NCBI RefSeq assembly: GCF_016919065.1
Contig: NZ_JAFFQA010000011.1
Span: forward strand, 62,001 to 126,000
Length of the DNA: 64,000 nt
From: Desulfobulbus rhabdoformis
GTDB taxonomy: Bacteria; Desulfobacterota; Desulfobulbia; Desulfobulbales; Desulfobulbaceae
Direction of reading: 5' to 3'
Within the stretch, counting starts at the first letter, position 1; the number at the start of each line of letters is the position of its first letter. The notes beneath the pieces are model-generated. The model saw nothing but the letters and a program-made list of their open reading frames with translations. It searched no databases and was not told the origin of the DNA. The translations under genes were made by a program, and so were the position numbers. Below are positions 1 through 10,662 of this stretch, piece after piece.

Positions 1-50
1 AATTTTCTGACCATTGAAGGGAAGAACAAGCCGGTAGCAACCTGATTTTG

Positions 51-956
51 TTACATCTTCGGCTCTGCTTGAGGACCTGTTGTCTGCTCCCCACCTCGCA
101 TGAGCTTTTGCAACTTCTGCGGTAGTGGCAGCGTTAGTTCCATGGTTGTTCCCGTGGTGGGGTGGACAAAGCGGAGCAACGAGGCATGAACCGCCAAACG
201 CTTGATCGGGTCCTCCTTGCTGCCGTACTTTTTATCGCCCACCACCGGGTGGCCCAGATCGGCCAGGTGGACCCGCAACTGGTTCTTGCGCGCGGTTGCC
301 AGGCTGACCTCAACCAGGGTATAATTTGCGCTGCTGCGTACCACCTGGTAGCTGGTCTCTGCGTACTTACTGCCAGTGGTTTGTTTTCCTGCGGCATACA
401 TGCGATGGATTTTTGATTCACAGAGATAGTTCTTCACGGTTCCCTTTGCCGGCTGCAGCTGTCCTTCAACCACCACCAGGAATTTTTTCTCCACTGTAGC
501 CCAGGCCTTTTGCAGGGCATGTTGCGCTGCTTCATTCTTGGCAAAGAGCAAGAGCCCGGAGGCCCCCTGGTCCAGGCGATGCACTATAAAGCCCCGATCT
601 TTTTCCTGAGGCCGTTTGCTCAGGCAACTGCTGAGCTTGTAAAAAACGGTTTTTTTCTTCTCACTGGCAGAGGCAATGGTCAGCAGGCCAGCAGGTTTAT
701 CAATGACAATAATATCTTGATCCTCATAGACGATATGTAAGTCCGGGCATTCTTCAGGCCGCTCGGACACCTCTTTTTCTGTGGAAATGGTCAGCGTTGC
801 ACCAGATTTGAGTTCTGTCTCCAGACGGTTGACCGGGGATCCGTCAACCTGGATAGCGCGGTATTTGAGTAGCTGTTTGATCTTGGTTTTGGAGTAGCCG
901 CGAGCAAGTAAAAAGGAAAGAACAGTGGAATCCTTGTGGACGGGTATGGATTGCAT
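51..956 (-). CDS. RluA-family rRNA/tRNA pseudouridine synthase
   Basis: Isomerises uridine to pseudouridine in structured RNA; the target RNA cannot be told from sequence. The 301-residue protein has an N-terminal S4-like RNA-binding region (about residues 12-60) and a catalytic RluA domain with the signature VHRLDQGASGLLLFAK, whose Asp is the catalytic residue of the family. The start ATG is preceded by GGAGATC at good spacing. The short C-terminal tail is rich in Gln, Glu and Pro and not conserved-looking. It stands alone, with element A immediately upstream of its promoter region. Family assignment is secure, the RluA/C/D subgroup is not. Confidence 0.9.
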   Translation of the reverse strand: MQSIPVHKDSTVLSFLLARGYSKTKIKQLLKYRAIQVDGSPVNRLETELKSGATLTISTEKEVSERPEECPDLHIVYEDQDIIVIDKPAGLLTIASASEKKKTVFYKLSSCLSKRPQEKDRGFIVHRLDQGASGLLLFAKNEAAQHALQKAWATVEKKFLVVVEGQLQPAKGTVKNYLCESKIHRMYAAGKQTTGSKYAETSYQVVRSSANYTLVEVSLATARKNQLRVHLADLGHPVVGDKKYGSKEDPIKRLAVHASLLRFVHPTTGTTMELTLPLPQKLQKLMRGGEQTTGPQAEPKM

Positions 957-1007
957 AAAGATCTCCGGTGGCTGTGTTATGAGCCTTGGGCGGGTTGAAA
1001 ACGTATA

Positions 1008-1226
1008 CCTGAATCCGTGACGGCGGATGGTCTCTGAATAACATATTCAGTTGATAATGCAGAAATTTTCAAACTAATTTATTTGCTATTCAGTTTCACC
1101 CACCGCCCTTTGGGGCATCCATTAGTACGCCACCTTCACTCTTCGTAACAAGCCGATAAAGTATACTTTATTCGACATGTCACAAACAGCGAAGCTGACA
1201 CACCAATGAATGCTCACGGATCCAGG
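1008..1226 (+). mobile_element. Element A, copy 1 (MITE-like, 219 bp)
   Basis: Begins CCTGAATCCGTGA and ends with the near-perfect inverse (one mismatch, GGATCCAGG). It is flanked by an exact 5-bp duplication GTATA (1003-1007 and 1227-1231), which shows it arrived by transposition. Same length as the copy at 44602-44820, with roughly 80% identity by eye. No reading frame for a transposase is present, so it must have been moved in trans. CC ends with a 5-bp duplication recall the IS1380 family (inference). It fills most of the gap between the pseudouridine synthase and the histidine kinase; 1232-1318 shows nothing recognisable. Confidence 0.9.
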
Positions 1227-1318
1227 GTATAGAAAAGAGGGTGAATGACGTGTGGAGGAGCGCCTTTGAGCAGAACCTTTTTTAAGAAAGCTTTTCGTAA
1301 CCAGGCTGTGGTCGTAAT

Positions 1319-3133
1319 TTAGCTGTCAAGTACACGCCGTACGCAATGAGCCAGGTCTGCCATGATCACGGGTTTATTGAGAAAGCCCTCAATGCCGATG
1401 ACACGTGACTTATCACTGGTGAGCTGTTCGCTAAAACCGGTACATATAATAACTTTGGCATCTGAGCGGAGCAGTTTGATCTTTTTGTAGAGCTGTAAGC
1501 CCGTCATCTGGGGCATGGTCAGGTCGGCAATGACCAGATCGATGGTACTTGATAAGCTGCGATAGGCTTCCAGTGCATCAAAACCACTGAGGCGGACCGT
1601 CACTTTATAGCCGAGACGCTCTAGCATACTGGTGGTCACATCGGCAATGGATTTTTCGTCATCCACTAAAAGAATATGCTCGCTTCCTCGAGGCATGGGC
1701 TCCTGAGGATCGATGGCAAGCTGCGGGCTGGTTTCGGCCACTTCGACCACCGGAAAATAGAGGGTAAAGGTCGTCCCCTTGCCCAAGGTGCTGGCAACGC
1801 GGATTTCACCGCCGTAGCCACGAAGGATGCCCAGTACCACCGCCAGCCCCAATCCTGTTCCCTTGCCACGGGATTTGGTGGTGAAATAGGGATCAAAGAT
1901 TTTGGTCATGGTCGCCTCGTCCATGCCATGACCCGTATCTTCAACGGTCAACTGTTGATACAACCCCGGTGTGATCGAGAGGTCGTCAAAGGCTCCCAAT
2001 CCCAAGGTCATGGTTTCAAGGCGAATATTTAACTGGCCTCCCGTTTCCTCCATGGCGTGGTAGGCGTTGGTCATCAAGTTCATCAGGATCTGGTGCAACT
2101 GCGTAGAGTCGGCCATAATACGAGGGCATGATTCAGGCAGATGCATCTTGATTTCTATGGTGGTGGGCAGAGTAGGGTGGACGAGCTTGACGACTTCTTC
2201 AATAATGTCTGTCAGACAGACCGGTTGGATTTCCTGATCGACCTGGCGGCTGAAGGTGAGGATCTGTTTGACCAGATCACGTGCTCGACGTGAAGCCTCG
2301 AGGATGCCACGGCAATGTTCAGCAGCCTCTGAATTGATATCGCTCTCCACTAACATCAACTCGGCTCTGCCCATGATCGGTGCGAGGATGTTGTTGAAGT
2401 CGTGGGCAATACCACCGGCCAGACTGCCTATGGCCTCAAGTTTTTGTGTCTGCTGCAGCTGCTTTTCAAAGGCCTTGTTTTCATTTCTGAGTTTCACCTG
2501 CTCAGTAATGTCGATGACGGTGACAAAAACTTTTTTCCAACTTTTCTCAAATCCGCTGGCAACCACCACCCGCCGCTCAACGGTAAGCACCCGTCCATCC
2601 AGGCTGTTGTTTTCAAACAGAAATTGGGCAGTTTTCTTTTTCAGCAGGAGCATGACTGTTTGCAGAAAGACCAGATTCTGTGACTCGGGTAAAATGGCGG
2701 TGAGATGGAGCAGGTCTTCTTTTTTGTTTGCCCCGTAGAGGGTGAGTGCTGCTCGATTGGCTGCATTGACCCGAACCATGTCAATGCAGCGTCTGAGGCT
2801 TTCCGGGTGCTGCTCAAAGTAGCTCTCCAGATCACTGACCCCTTCATTTTCAAGGCGATCAAGGAAATTTTTGACCGAACTCAGATCCTCTTCAAGAAGG
2901 GCGATGGGCGAGTGCTCAAAGAGGAGGGCATAGCGCTCTTCTGTTTCTGCGAGTTGTTTTGATTTATTCGTGATAATCCGTTTTTTTCTTTGGTTGAGTA
3001 CCAGGAGGATAATAAGCAGACCAAGAACCACAATCAAACCTATGTCCGTGGGACGAATCTGTGTGGACATCGTCAGCAGTTCGGAAAAGTAGCTGAAAAG
3101 CCGCCACAGTATGGAAGAAGAGTTTTCGGTCAT
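1319..3133 (-). CDS. Membrane-anchored PAS hybrid histidine kinase with C-terminal receiver
   Basis: Two-component sensor of 604 residues. One predicted membrane helix near residues 30-50 (GLIVVLGLLIILLVL) is followed by a PAS-like region (EERYALLFEHSPIALLEED), an HisKA H-box (GGIAHDFNNILAP), an HATPase domain with N box (NAYHAMEETGG), G1 (DTGHGMD) and G2 (GKGTGLGLAVV) and finally a receiver domain (ILLVDDEKS, phospho-acceptor Asp in VIADLTMPQ, conserved Lys in LNKPV). There is essentially no periplasmic sensor domain, so the signal is probably cytoplasmic or membrane-sensed. ATG at 3133 is preferred over an upstream TTG, though neither has a good ribosome-binding site. No output regulator is encoded next to it. 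Confidence 0.9.
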   Translation of the reverse strand: MTENSSSILWRLFSYFSELLTMSTQIRPTDIGLIVVLGLLIILLVLNQRKKRIITNKSKQLAETEERYALLFEHSPIALLEEDLSSVKNFLDRLENEGVSDLESYFEQHPESLRRCIDMVRVNAANRAALTLYGANKKEDLLHLTAILPESQNLVFLQTVMLLLKKKTAQFLFENNSLDGRVLTVERRVVVASGFEKSWKKVFVTVIDITEQVKLRNENKAFEKQLQQTQKLEAIGSLAGGIAHDFNNILAPIMGRAELMLVESDINSEAAEHCRGILEASRRARDLVKQILTFSRQVDQEIQPVCLTDIIEEVVKLVHPTLPTTIEIKMHLPESCPRIMADSTQLHQILMNLMTNAYHAMEETGGQLNIRLETMTLGLGAFDDLSITPGLYQQLTVEDTGHGMDEATMTKIFDPYFTTKSRGKGTGLGLAVVLGILRGYGGEIRVASTLGKGTTFTLYFPVVEVAETSPQLAIDPQEPMPRGSEHILLVDDEKSIADVTTSMLERLGYKVTVRLSGFDALEAYRSLSSTIDLVIADLTMPQMTGLQLYKKIKLLRSDAKVIICTGFSEQLTSDKSRVIGIEGFLNKPVIMADLAHCVRRVLDS

Positions 3134-3580
3134 GGGGAGTACAATAAAAAACAATAAGGAGGAAACGCAAACCAGGGAAGCGTTCTACTCTATCGGTAAC
3201 TCTGTTGTCGAGCGATTGGGCGTGCCCATGTTTTCTGCAATCCCCTCTATTGTAGAGGGGCGGCTTTTACCTTGTCAAAAAGAAATGGAGTAAAAACAAG
3301 GTGAAATAGAAAAATGAACAGAAATCACCCGGCTGCTTGGCTGTCCCAACGACCCTCGAACCGTTGCTTTCCAGGGGCCCGCTGATATGAGGCCGCGTAC
3401 TTCGTATGAGGACTCTGTGGTTGGGAAAATGTTGTTCAACGTGGGCGCTTGCAAAAATGGGGGCGGATGATGCCATTTTCAGCATGCCTGGTGCGTGATT
3501 ATCTGCTACCAATAGCAGCAATGAGACTGTGAATATAGGGCGACAAGCCAGTAAGGTCAGGGGAGAGGTGGGAAAAGAGT
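3134..3580. other. Divergent intergenic region, no gene
   Basis: Lies between the divergent histidine kinase and 5-oxoprolinase genes and should hold both promoters. Apart from the 8-bp hairpin at 3242-3260, I recognise no riboswitch or operator. Confidence 0.5.
3242..3260. other. Perfect 8-bp hairpin, 3-nt loop
   Basis: CCCCTCTA pairs with TAGAGGGG across TTG, followed on the plus strand by CGGCTTTTAC. It resembles a weak terminator but lies between divergent genes, so a regulatory hairpin is as likely. Confidence 0.4.
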
Positions 3581-6500
3581 ATGGGGAAGAGTCTGCAGGC
3601 ACGGTGGCAGTTTTGGATCGATCGGGGGGGGACCTTTACCGATGTTGTGGGCAAAGATCCTCAGGGACAGCTGCATACCCGTAAATTACTCTCAGAAAAC
3701 CAGGAACAGTATGATGATGCCGCTCTGGAGGGGATCCGACGTCTGCTGCAGGTAGAGCATACAACCTCTTCCATTCCTGCCGAGCACATTGAAGCCGTCA
3801 AGATGGGCACCACCGTGGCGACCAACGCCCTACTGGAGCGCAAGGGGGAGCCGACTTTGCTGGCAATCACCGCAGGCTTTGGTGATGGACTGCGCATTGG
3901 CTATCAGAACCGGCCTGATCTCTTTGCCTGCAATATTCAGCTCCCGGAAATGTTGTATGCAGATGTGGTTGAGGTTCGGGAGCGACGCGATGCCCAGGGC
4001 AGGATCATTCTCCCTCTTGATCTTGATCGGGCACGAGCCGATTTCCAGGCTGCCTATGAAGGCGGCCTGCGCTCCGTGGCCATTGTGCTCATGCATGGCT
4101 ATCGCTATCCCCAGCATGAAGAGCAACTGGCAGAGCTTGCCAGGGAGATTGGCTTCACCCAGATTTCTCAGAGTCACCAGGTCAGCCCTCTGATTAAACT
4201 GATCGCCCGGGGAGATACCACCGTGGTCGATAGTTACCTCTCGCCTATTTTACGGCGGTATGTTGATCGGGTGGCGTCGCAGTTAGTCGATCAGAAGGGG
4301 ACTTCTGCTCGCCTGATGTTTATGCAATCAAGCGGAGGGCTCACTGACGCAGCCTTGTTTCGGGGCAAAGATGCAGTCCTCTCCGGGCCTGCCGGTGGCG
4401 TGGTGGGCATGGTTCGCACTGCGGCCATGGCCGGGCTGACGCGTTTGATTGGTTTTGACATGGGGGGAACCTCCACCGATGTCACCCATTATGACGGTGA
4501 TTTTGAGCGCAGCTTTGACACCCTGGTCGCGGGAATCCGCATGCGTGCACCCATGATGTCGATTCATACGGTGGCTGCCGGAGGCGGTTCGATTCTGCAT
4601 TTTGATTCCGGTCGTTTTCAGGTTGGCCCGGATTCTGCCGGAGCCAATCCCGGCCCGGCCTGTTACCGCCGTGGCGGCCCCTTAACCGTGACCGACTGTA
4701 ATGTCCTTTTAGGCCGCATTCAGGGGGCGTATTTTCCTGCGGTTTTTGGAGAGAAGGCGAACCAATCCCTGGATCATGCCGTGGTGCGCGAGCAGTTTAG
4801 CAGGCTTGCCGAAACCATCAGCGCCCATGCAGGGAAGACCATGACCGCGGAGGCGGTGGCCGAGGGGTTCCTCCGTATTGCTGTAGAAAACATGGCCAAT
4901 GCCATCAAGACCATCTCGGTCCAGCGCGGCTATGATGTGACTGGCTATACCCTGCAGTGTTTTGGCGGTGCCGGTGGTCAGCACTGCTGTCGGGTGGCGG
5001 ACGCGCTGGGGATGGAACGTATCTTTTTGCATCCCTTAGCTGGCGTTCTCTCTGCCTATGGTATGGGGCTTGCCGATATTCGCAGCCTGCGCGAGGCCCA
5101 GATCGAGCATCCCCTGCATGCACCTGATCTTCAGAGGGTCGTGCAAGAGGCCAAAGAGCCGCTGGTGCAGGTCCTGCGAGAAGAGCTTGAAGCCCAGGGC
5201 GTGGATGGGGCTGAGGTTGAAGTCGTTTGCAAGGCGTATCTGCGTTACAGCGGCACCGACGCAAGCCTTGAGGTCGACCTGGGCCAAAGCGAGACCATGC
5301 AGGCTGCCTTTGAGGCGGCACATACAAAGCGTTTTGGTTTTATTAGCCCCGAGCGGACGCTCATTGTCGAGGCTCTGGTGATAGAGGCCATCGGCCGTGG
5401 TGAGCCCCTGGAAGAACCGGAATACGGGCAAACAGAGAAGCGTGTTGAGCCTCGGCAACAGATCGCTCTTTATTCGGAGCATGAATGGTGTGAGGCTCCC
5501 CTCTATCTGCGGGAGGATATTAATCCCGGAGAATCCATAACAGGACCGGCACTTATTATTGACCCCATCGGCACCGTTGTGCTGGAAGTCGGCTGGCGGG
5601 CGCAGTGTACCAACCGCAATCACCTCATTCTTACCCGGATAACCCCTCGTGCCCAGATTGAAGAGGTGGGGACCGGAGTGGACCCGGTCATGCTGGAGGT
5701 CTTTGCCAACCTCTTTATGTCCATTGCCGAGCAGATGGGAGTCACCCTGGCCAACACCGCCCACTCGGTCAATATCAAGGAGCGGTTGGATTTTTCTTGC
5801 GCCCTCTTTGATGCCCAGGGCAACCTGGTGGCCAATGCGCCCCATGTGCCGGTGCATCTGGGTTCCATGGGGGAATCAGTGCGGGCTATTTTGCGAGATA
5901 GTGGCTCGCGCATGCGGCCGGGTGATGTTTTTATGCAGAACGCACCCTACAACGGCGGTACCCATCTCCCCGATGTCACCGTGATCACCCCCTGCTGGGA
6001 TGAAGCCGGCCAAGAGATTCTCTTTTTTGTCGGTTCCCGGGGCCATCACGCCGATATCGGTGGGCGTACACCCGGATCCTCTCCCCCGGATTCTTCGCGG
6101 ATTGAGGAAGAGGGCGTTGTCATCGATAATTGGCTGTTGGTTGCAGAGGGACGGTTTCGGGAAAAGGAAACGAGAGAGCTGCTCAGCTCCGGTCCCTATC
6201 CCTGCCGTAAGGTAGATCAGAATCTGGCTGATCTCACCGCCCAGATAGCCGCCAATGAGACCGGGCTCCGTGAGCTGTCGCGTATGGTGAATCATTTCGG
6301 TCTGGCAACGGTCCAGGCATACATGACCCATGTACAGGACAATGCCGAAGAGTCGGTGCGCCAGGTACTGGCGGTACTCGCCGATGGTCAGTTTACCTAT
6401 CCCATGGATGACGGCAGCCGTATTCAGGTAACCATAGAGGTGGATCACGCAGCCCGTGAGGCGCGTATTGATTTCAGTGGCACCTCTCCCCAGCATCCTG

Positions 6501-7231
6501 GTAACCGCAACGCTCCCAGCTCGGTGTGTCGGGCAGCGGTTCTCTATGTGTTTCGCAGTTTGCTCGAGAGTGATCTTCCGCTCAACGAGGGCTGTCTTAA
6601 GCCCCTGAAACTGATCATCCCCAAAGGCTCAATGATTAACCCCGAATACCCCGCCGCAGTGATTGCGGGTAATACCGAGGTCTCCCAGGCGATAACCGAT
6701 TGTCTCTATGGTGCGCTCGGGCGTTTGGCCGCCTCCCAGGGAACGATGAACAATTTTCTCTACGGCAATGGTACCCACCAGAATTATGAGACCATCTGCG
6801 GGGGCACCGGTGCCGGGCCGGATCATGACGGGGCCAGTGCGGTCCATAGCCACATGACCAATACCCGTATGACCGACCCAGAGGTACTGGAGCTGCGTTT
6901 TCCGGTACGGGTGGAAGAGTTTTCCATTCGCAGGGGCTCCGGTGGTCTGGGACTCCACTCTGGTGGAGACGGAGCGGTGCGCAAACTCCGTTTTCTGGAA
7001 CCCATGACGGCAACCCTGCTTTCCTCTCATCGAATCACCGCACCCTATGGGTTGCAAGGTGGTGGGCCTGGCCAATGCGGAGAAAATATCTTGCTCCGCC
7101 GCGACGGCAGGAAATATCCCCTGGCAGGCAATGATGAGGTGCAGGTGGAGGCCGGTGATATGATTGTGATCAAGACCCCGGGTGGCGGTGGTTTTGGCAG
7201 CCCCGATACAAAAGACCCAGAGGAGTGCTGA
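3581..7231 (+). CDS. 5-oxoprolinase / N-methylhydantoinase A-B fusion (HyuA-HyuB type)
   Basis: ATP-dependent cyclic-amide hydrolase family: opens 5-oxoproline, hydantoins or related rings in the cytosol. The 1216-residue protein joins the A half (about residues 8-690, with the ATPase-type signature [13 protein letters not shown] near residue 12 and the second signature [15 protein letters not shown] near 295) to the B half (about 695-1205, starting near [20 protein letters not shown]). Single-chain A+B architecture is that of eukaryotic and many bacterial 5-oxoprolinases, while separate HyuA/HyuB subunits are the alternative in the family. An MFS carrier overlaps the stop codon by one base, suggesting co-transcribed uptake of the substrate. 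The exact substrate is not determined. Confidence 0.88.
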   Translation: MGKSLQARWQFWIDRGGTFTDVVGKDPQGQLHTRKLLSENQEQYDDAALEGIRRLLQVEHTTSSIPAEHIEAVKMGTTVATNALLERKGEPTLLAITAGFGDGLRIGYQNRPDLFACNIQLPEMLYADVVEVRERRDAQGRIILPLDLDRARADFQAAYEGGLRSVAIVLMHGYRYPQHEEQLAELAREIGFTQISQSHQVSPLIKLIARGDTTVVDSYLSPILRRYVDRVASQLVDQKGTSARLMFMQSSGGLTDAALFRGKDAVLSGPAGGVVGMVRTAAMAGLTRLIGFDMGGTSTDVTHYDGDFERSFDTLVAGIRMRAPMMSIHTVAAGGGSILHFDSGRFQVGPDSAGANPGPACYRRGGPLTVTDCNVLLGRIQGAYFPAVFGEKANQSLDHAVVREQFSRLAETISAHAGKTMTAEAVAEGFLRIAVENMANAIKTISVQRGYDVTGYTLQCFGGAGGQHCCRVADALGMERIFLHPLAGVLSAYGMGLADIRSLREAQIEHPLHAPDLQRVVQEAKEPLVQVLREELEAQGVDGAEVEVVCKAYLRYSGTDASLEVDLGQSETMQAAFEAAHTKRFGFISPERTLIVEALVIEAIGRGEPLEEPEYGQTEKRVEPRQQIALYSEHEWCEAPLYLREDINPGESITGPALIIDPIGTVVLEVGWRAQCTNRNHLILTRITPRAQIEEVGTGVDPVMLEVFANLFMSIAEQMGVTLANTAHSVNIKERLDFSCALFDAQGNLVANAPHVPVHLGSMGESVRAILRDSGSRMRPGDVFMQNAPYNGGTHLPDVTVITPCWDEAGQEILFFVGSRGHHADIGGRTPGSSPPDSSRIEEEGVVIDNWLLVAEGRFREKETRELLSSGPYPCRKVDQNLADLTAQIAANETGLRELSRMVNHFGLATVQAYMTHVQDNAEESVRQVLAVLADGQFTYPMDDGSRIQVTIEVDHAAREARIDFSGTSPQHPGNRNAPSSVCRAAVLYVFRSLLESDLPLNEGCLKPLKLIIPKGSMINPEYPAAVIAGNTEVSQAITDCLYGALGRLAASQGTMNNFLYGNGTHQNYETICGGTGAGPDHDGASAVHSHMTNTRMTDPEVLELRFPVRVEEFSIRRGSGGLGLHSGGDGAVRKLRFLEPMTATLLSSHRITAPYGLQGGGPGQCGENILLRRDGRKYPLAGNDEVQVEAGDMIVIKTPGGGGFGSPDTKDPEEC

Positions 7232-8475
7232 TGCCCACCACACGCACAGCTCGTATCCCTTTTCATTATGGCTGGATGATTGTTATTGTCGGCTCTTTGG
7301 GCATCTTTGCCTGTATCGGCCTTGCCCGTTTTGCCCTTGGCATGCTCTTGCCTTCCATGGGGGCTGAACTTAAACTCAGCTACTCACAGATGGGCACTAT
7401 CTCCACTACAAATTTCATCGGCTATCTGGCTGGGATCCTGGTGGCGGCTTCACTGGTACGTCGAATTGGCGCCAGAGTACTCACCACACTTGCCCTCCTG
7501 CTCTCCGGAGGCTCTATGATCGCTATCGGTTTTACCCAGAATTTCTATGGTATAACCGGGCTCTATATCCTCACCGGTTTCGGCACGGCCCTGGCGAATA
7601 TTCCCATCATGGGGCTATTATCCGCCTGGTTTGCCAGTCACCTGCGGGGCAAGGCGGCGGGTTTTGTGGTTTCAGGCAACGGCGCCGCCATTGTCTTTGC
7701 CGGCTTGAGTGTGCCCTGGCTCAACGGTTTGAGTCCCTGGTCCTGGCGGCTGAGCTGGTTGGTACTTGGTGTCATTGTCTGTTTGATCGGCTGTCTCAGC
7801 CTGCTCGTCTTGCGAAACCGTCCCCAGGAGCTGGGACTTGAGCCCGCCGGGGCACTCACCCAAACCACCGGGCAGGGGCCGCATCAACTTTCTGCAAAAC
7901 GGTCAGTCCCCCTGAAGCTCATTGTGCATTGCGGCGTCTTGTATGCTATTTTTGGTTTTACCTTTGTCAGCTACGCCACCTTTATTGTGACCGCCATGGT
8001 GCGCCAATATGGACTGAGTCAGGAGGTGGCCGGATCGTTCTGGTCCTGGGTGGGTTTTTTCAGCCTTTTTTCCGGACCGCTTTTTGGCATGCTTGCCGAC
8101 CGTTTCAGTCGCCCCCTGGCGTTGATGGCGGCATTTTCCGTGCAAACCCTTGCCTATGTGCTCGTGGGCCTGAACCTAGGATCCTTTGCACTCTATCTCT
8201 CCATTTTCTGTTTTGGTATCGTCGCCTGGGCCGTTCCCTCAATCATGGCGGCTCTCTCTGGCGATTACGCCGGCGCGGATAAGGCTGTTTCCATGTTTTC
8301 GGCCATTACCCTTTTTTTTGCGGGCGGCCAGGTGGCCGGGCCCTATATGGCCGGGCGAATTGCAGAACAGACGGGGAGTTTTTCCGGGAGTTTTCTGTTG
8401 GCCGCCTCCTTAACCGGGATTGGCCTGCTGCTGGCCCTGGTTCTTCCCAAACCTGGGGGCGTGAGGCAGGGATAG
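7231..8475 (+). CDS. MFS transporter, YbfB/YjiJ-like
   Basis: Predicted 12-helix major facilitator of about 414 residues. The N-terminal stretch with FACIGLARFALGMLLPSM and the LSYSQMG...NFIGYLAG pattern resembles the YbfB/YjiJ group. The ATG at 7231 overlaps the TGA of the 5-oxoprolinase by one base and has AGGAG (7221-7225) five bases upstream. A GTG at 7225 in the same frame is possible but overlaps the SD. The overlap implies translational coupling, so a role in importing the 5-oxoprolinase substrate, or exporting its product, is a reasonable inference. Confidence 0.85.
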   Translation: MPTTRTARIPFHYGWMIVIVGSLGIFACIGLARFALGMLLPSMGAELKLSYSQMGTISTTNFIGYLAGILVAASLVRRIGARVLTTLALLLSGGSMIAIGFTQNFYGITGLYILTGFGTALANIPIMGLLSAWFASHLRGKAAGFVVSGNGAAIVFAGLSVPWLNGLSPWSWRLSWLVLGVIVCLIGCLSLLVLRNRPQELGLEPAGALTQTTGQGPHQLSAKRSVPLKLIVHCGVLYAIFGFTFVSYATFIVTAMVRQYGLSQEVAGSFWSWVGFFSLFSGPLFGMLADRFSRPLALMAAFSVQTLAYVLVGLNLGSFALYLSIFCFGIVAWAVPSIMAALSGDYAGADKAVSMFSAITLFFAGGQVAGPYMAGRIAEQTGSFSGSFLLAASLTGIGLLLALVLPKPGGVRQG

Positions 8476-8614
8476 AACCCTTTGGGTGATCGAGTGCATT
8501 CTTTCTTGGACTTTTGGGTAACCATAAAATAATATTACAAATAACGCTAAAGCTTATGAAAATCGTACCAAATCGAACGATGAGGTTCTACCGTACCTGA
8601 ATAAGGAGAGTATT

Positions 8615-9781
8615 ATGGCCATCTTTACGTATGAGGCGCAGGAACTGTTCCAATGGTTGATCATGCAAGAAGATATTGTGGTGGTCGATGTGAGAAACGA
8701 AAAGGATTTCAAAAATTTCCATGTAGAAGCACCGTATCCTTTCCCCCTGCACAATATCTCCTACTATGAATTCATGGAAGATGAAGAGGGATCGGTCGGT
8801 CGTATTCCCAAAGGCTCTCAGGTACGCATTGTCTGCGCCAAAGAAGGCTCGGCCAAGTATGTAGCCGAGATTTTTGATAAGTTTGGCTATGATGTGGGCT
8901 ACCTCACCGGCGGTATCAAGACCTGGGGCAACCTCTTGGTGCCCAAGCTTTTGACCAAAGGCAGCGATTACGAGTTGTACCAGTTTATTCGGCCTGGTAA
9001 GGCATCGTGTAGCTATGGGCTTATTTCCGGGAAGGAGATGATGCTCTTTGATCCCTCACGCAACATTGATTTTTACCTGAATTTCGCGAAGGAAAAAGGC
9101 TGCATCCTAACAAAGACCTTTGAAACCCACCTTCAGGCGGATTATATTGCCGGTAGCCGCGATCTCAGCGCTCGTACCGGTGCCATCTTTTACGGCAACG
9201 ATGGTGATTTCAGCAGTTCGAAAAATCCGTACACCTCGCTTCAAGACGCTGAAATTCATCGCTTCAGCCAGGGCGGTCCTGATGTACGGGTGCTCTTTAC
9301 TCCCGGCCATACCCCTGGCTCCACCTCTTTTATCGTGGATGAAAAATACATCATCTCCGGTGATATGATGTTTATTCATTCAGTGGGACGCCCTGATCTC
9401 GGTGGAAAGGCTGAAGAGTGGGCCGGACTGTTATTCGACTCGATTCAGATGATTAAAAAGCTCGACCCAACCCTGATGGTTTTACCCGCCCATTACATGG
9501 ATTGGGAAGAGGCCAACGATGAGCTGATTTTTACTCGAACTCTGGCGGAGGTGCTTGACCGCAATAAAGATATCTACGGGCTTGAAACCCTGGAGAGTTT
9601 TATTGGGTTTATCAAGGCGAATATGCGGCCTCAACCTGAAGAGTACGCTGTAATTCGTCTGGTCAATGCCAACCTGCGTGAAGAGGATGAGGAAAAGCAG
9701 GAAGAACTGGATTTGGGCAAAAATGAGTGTGCCGCCTCCACCTATGCCAAGCAGCAGGCGGAAAAGGGGGCCGGGGCATAA
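8615..9781 (+). CDS. Rhodanese domain fused to persulfide-dioxygenase-like MBL domain
   Basis: Cytosolic 388-residue protein. Residues about 8-112 form a rhodanese domain with Cys74 in the active-site loop (IVCAKEGSA); residues about 118-345 form a metallo-beta-lactamase fold of the ETHE1/persulfide dioxygenase type. The ETHE1 mono-iron ligands appear to be kept: His172 (ETHLQADY), His232 (TPGHTPGS) and Asp250 (SGDMMF). The rest of the usual HxHxDH motif is altered to H-L-Q-A-D-Y. The last 30 residues are charged and probably disordered. AAGGAG precedes the ATG. Likely works on thiol-bound sulfane sulfur; whether it is an oxygenase in an anaerobe is open. Confidence 0.85.
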   Translation: MAIFTYEAQELFQWLIMQEDIVVVDVRNEKDFKNFHVEAPYPFPLHNISYYEFMEDEEGSVGRIPKGSQVRIVCAKEGSAKYVAEIFDKFGYDVGYLTGGIKTWGNLLVPKLLTKGSDYELYQFIRPGKASCSYGLISGKEMMLFDPSRNIDFYLNFAKEKGCILTKTFETHLQADYIAGSRDLSARTGAIFYGNDGDFSSSKNPYTSLQDAEIHRFSQGGPDVRVLFTPGHTPGSTSFIVDEKYIISGDMMFIHSVGRPDLGGKAEEWAGLLFDSIQMIKKLDPTLMVLPAHYMDWEEANDELIFTRTLAEVLDRNKDIYGLETLESFIGFIKANMRPQPEEYAVIRLVNANLREEDEEKQEELDLGKNECAASTYAKQQAEKGAGA

Positions 9782-9869
9782 CTCGCCCTTGGATTTGTGC
9801 TGGAGGGGACGACTGTGCCTACCCTCCAGCATATACATTTATTCAGATTTTTTTTATACTCGGAGACTT

Positions 9870-10640
9870 ATGCAACGTCTTTTGATTACTCCCCGCCTTT
9901 TTCTGGTACTGATGGTACTGGTGTTGCTCTTTGGCCCGGGAGTCCCTTTCTCTGCTGCCGAAGTCCCCAGTACGCCAGAGGCGGAGAGCTTACTGGCACA
10001 GGTGCGGCCCCAGTTGGAGCGGCAACTCCAACGAAAAGGGCTCAAGCTGGGACAACCCATCTTTGTTCGCATTTTTAAGATACCCGGAACTCTGGAGGTT
10101 TGGGTCGAAAAAAACCACCAGTTTCAGCTCTTTAAAACCTACCGTATCTGCACCTATTCCGGATTTCTTGGTCCTAAAACCAGGGAAGGGGACAAGCAGG
10201 CGCCCGAAGGATTTTATTCGGTCACCCCTGATCAACTCAACCCCAAATCCAGCTACCACCTCTCCTTTAATATCGGCTATCCCAACGAGTACGATGCTGC
10301 CAGATTTCGGGGCGGCAAATACATCATGGTTCATGGAGACTGTCAATCCTCAGGCTGCTTTGCCATGACCGACAACCGGATCGAGGAAATATACCTCCTG
10401 GCCCACGCGGCTCTCTCCCAGGGGCAGGAACAGTTCAGCGTCCATATCTTCCCCTTTCATCTGACCCCGAAAAACCTCAAGAAGTACGCCGCTTCCCCCT
10501 GGATCAAATTTTGGCAAAACCTGCAACCCGGCTACACGGCCTTTGAGCAGCTCAGACAGGTCCCGGTGATCGCGGTAAATAAGGGAAAATATGTGGTGAG
10601 CTCAAGAGGTTCTCGCCTGGCGCTGCAAAATGCGCAATAG
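9870..10640 (+). CDS. L,D-transpeptidase (YafK/YkuD family), exported
   Basis: Cell-wall or lipoprotein cross-linking enzyme acting in the periplasm. The 256-residue protein has an N-terminal signal peptide (LFLVLMVLVLLFGPGVPFSAAE) and an L,D-transpeptidase domain with the catalytic block MVHGDCQSSGCFAM, which contains the family His, Ser and nucleophilic Cys. The start was placed at ATG 9870, preceded by CGGAGA. A much longer frame from 9666 overlaps the upstream gene and is unlikely. E. coli YafK cleaves or forms meso-DAP bonds on Braun lipoprotein; a similar role here is inference. Confidence 0.88.
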   Translation: MQRLLITPRLFLVLMVLVLLFGPGVPFSAAEVPSTPEAESLLAQVRPQLERQLQRKGLKLGQPIFVRIFKIPGTLEVWVEKNHQFQLFKTYRICTYSGFLGPKTREGDKQAPEGFYSVTPDQLNPKSSYHLSFNIGYPNEYDAARFRGGKYIMVHGDCQSSGCFAMTDNRIEEIYLLAHAALSQGQEQFSVHIFPFHLTPKNLKKYAASPWIKFWQNLQPGYTAFEQLRQVPVIAVNKGKYVVSSRGSRLALQNAQ

Positions 10641-10662
10641 ACTTTGCTCTCTTGCATGGTGA

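Noticed and set aside
3300..3560. Possible riboswitch before the 5-oxoprolinase
   Set aside because: The G/C-rich leader was compared with TPP, cobalamin, glycine, guanidine and c-di-GMP core motifs from memory and none matched.
9666..9869. N-terminal extension of the L,D-transpeptidase
   Set aside because: It overlaps the upstream rhodanese/MBL gene in another frame and puts the signal peptide inside; ATG 9870 has its own Shine-Dalgarno.
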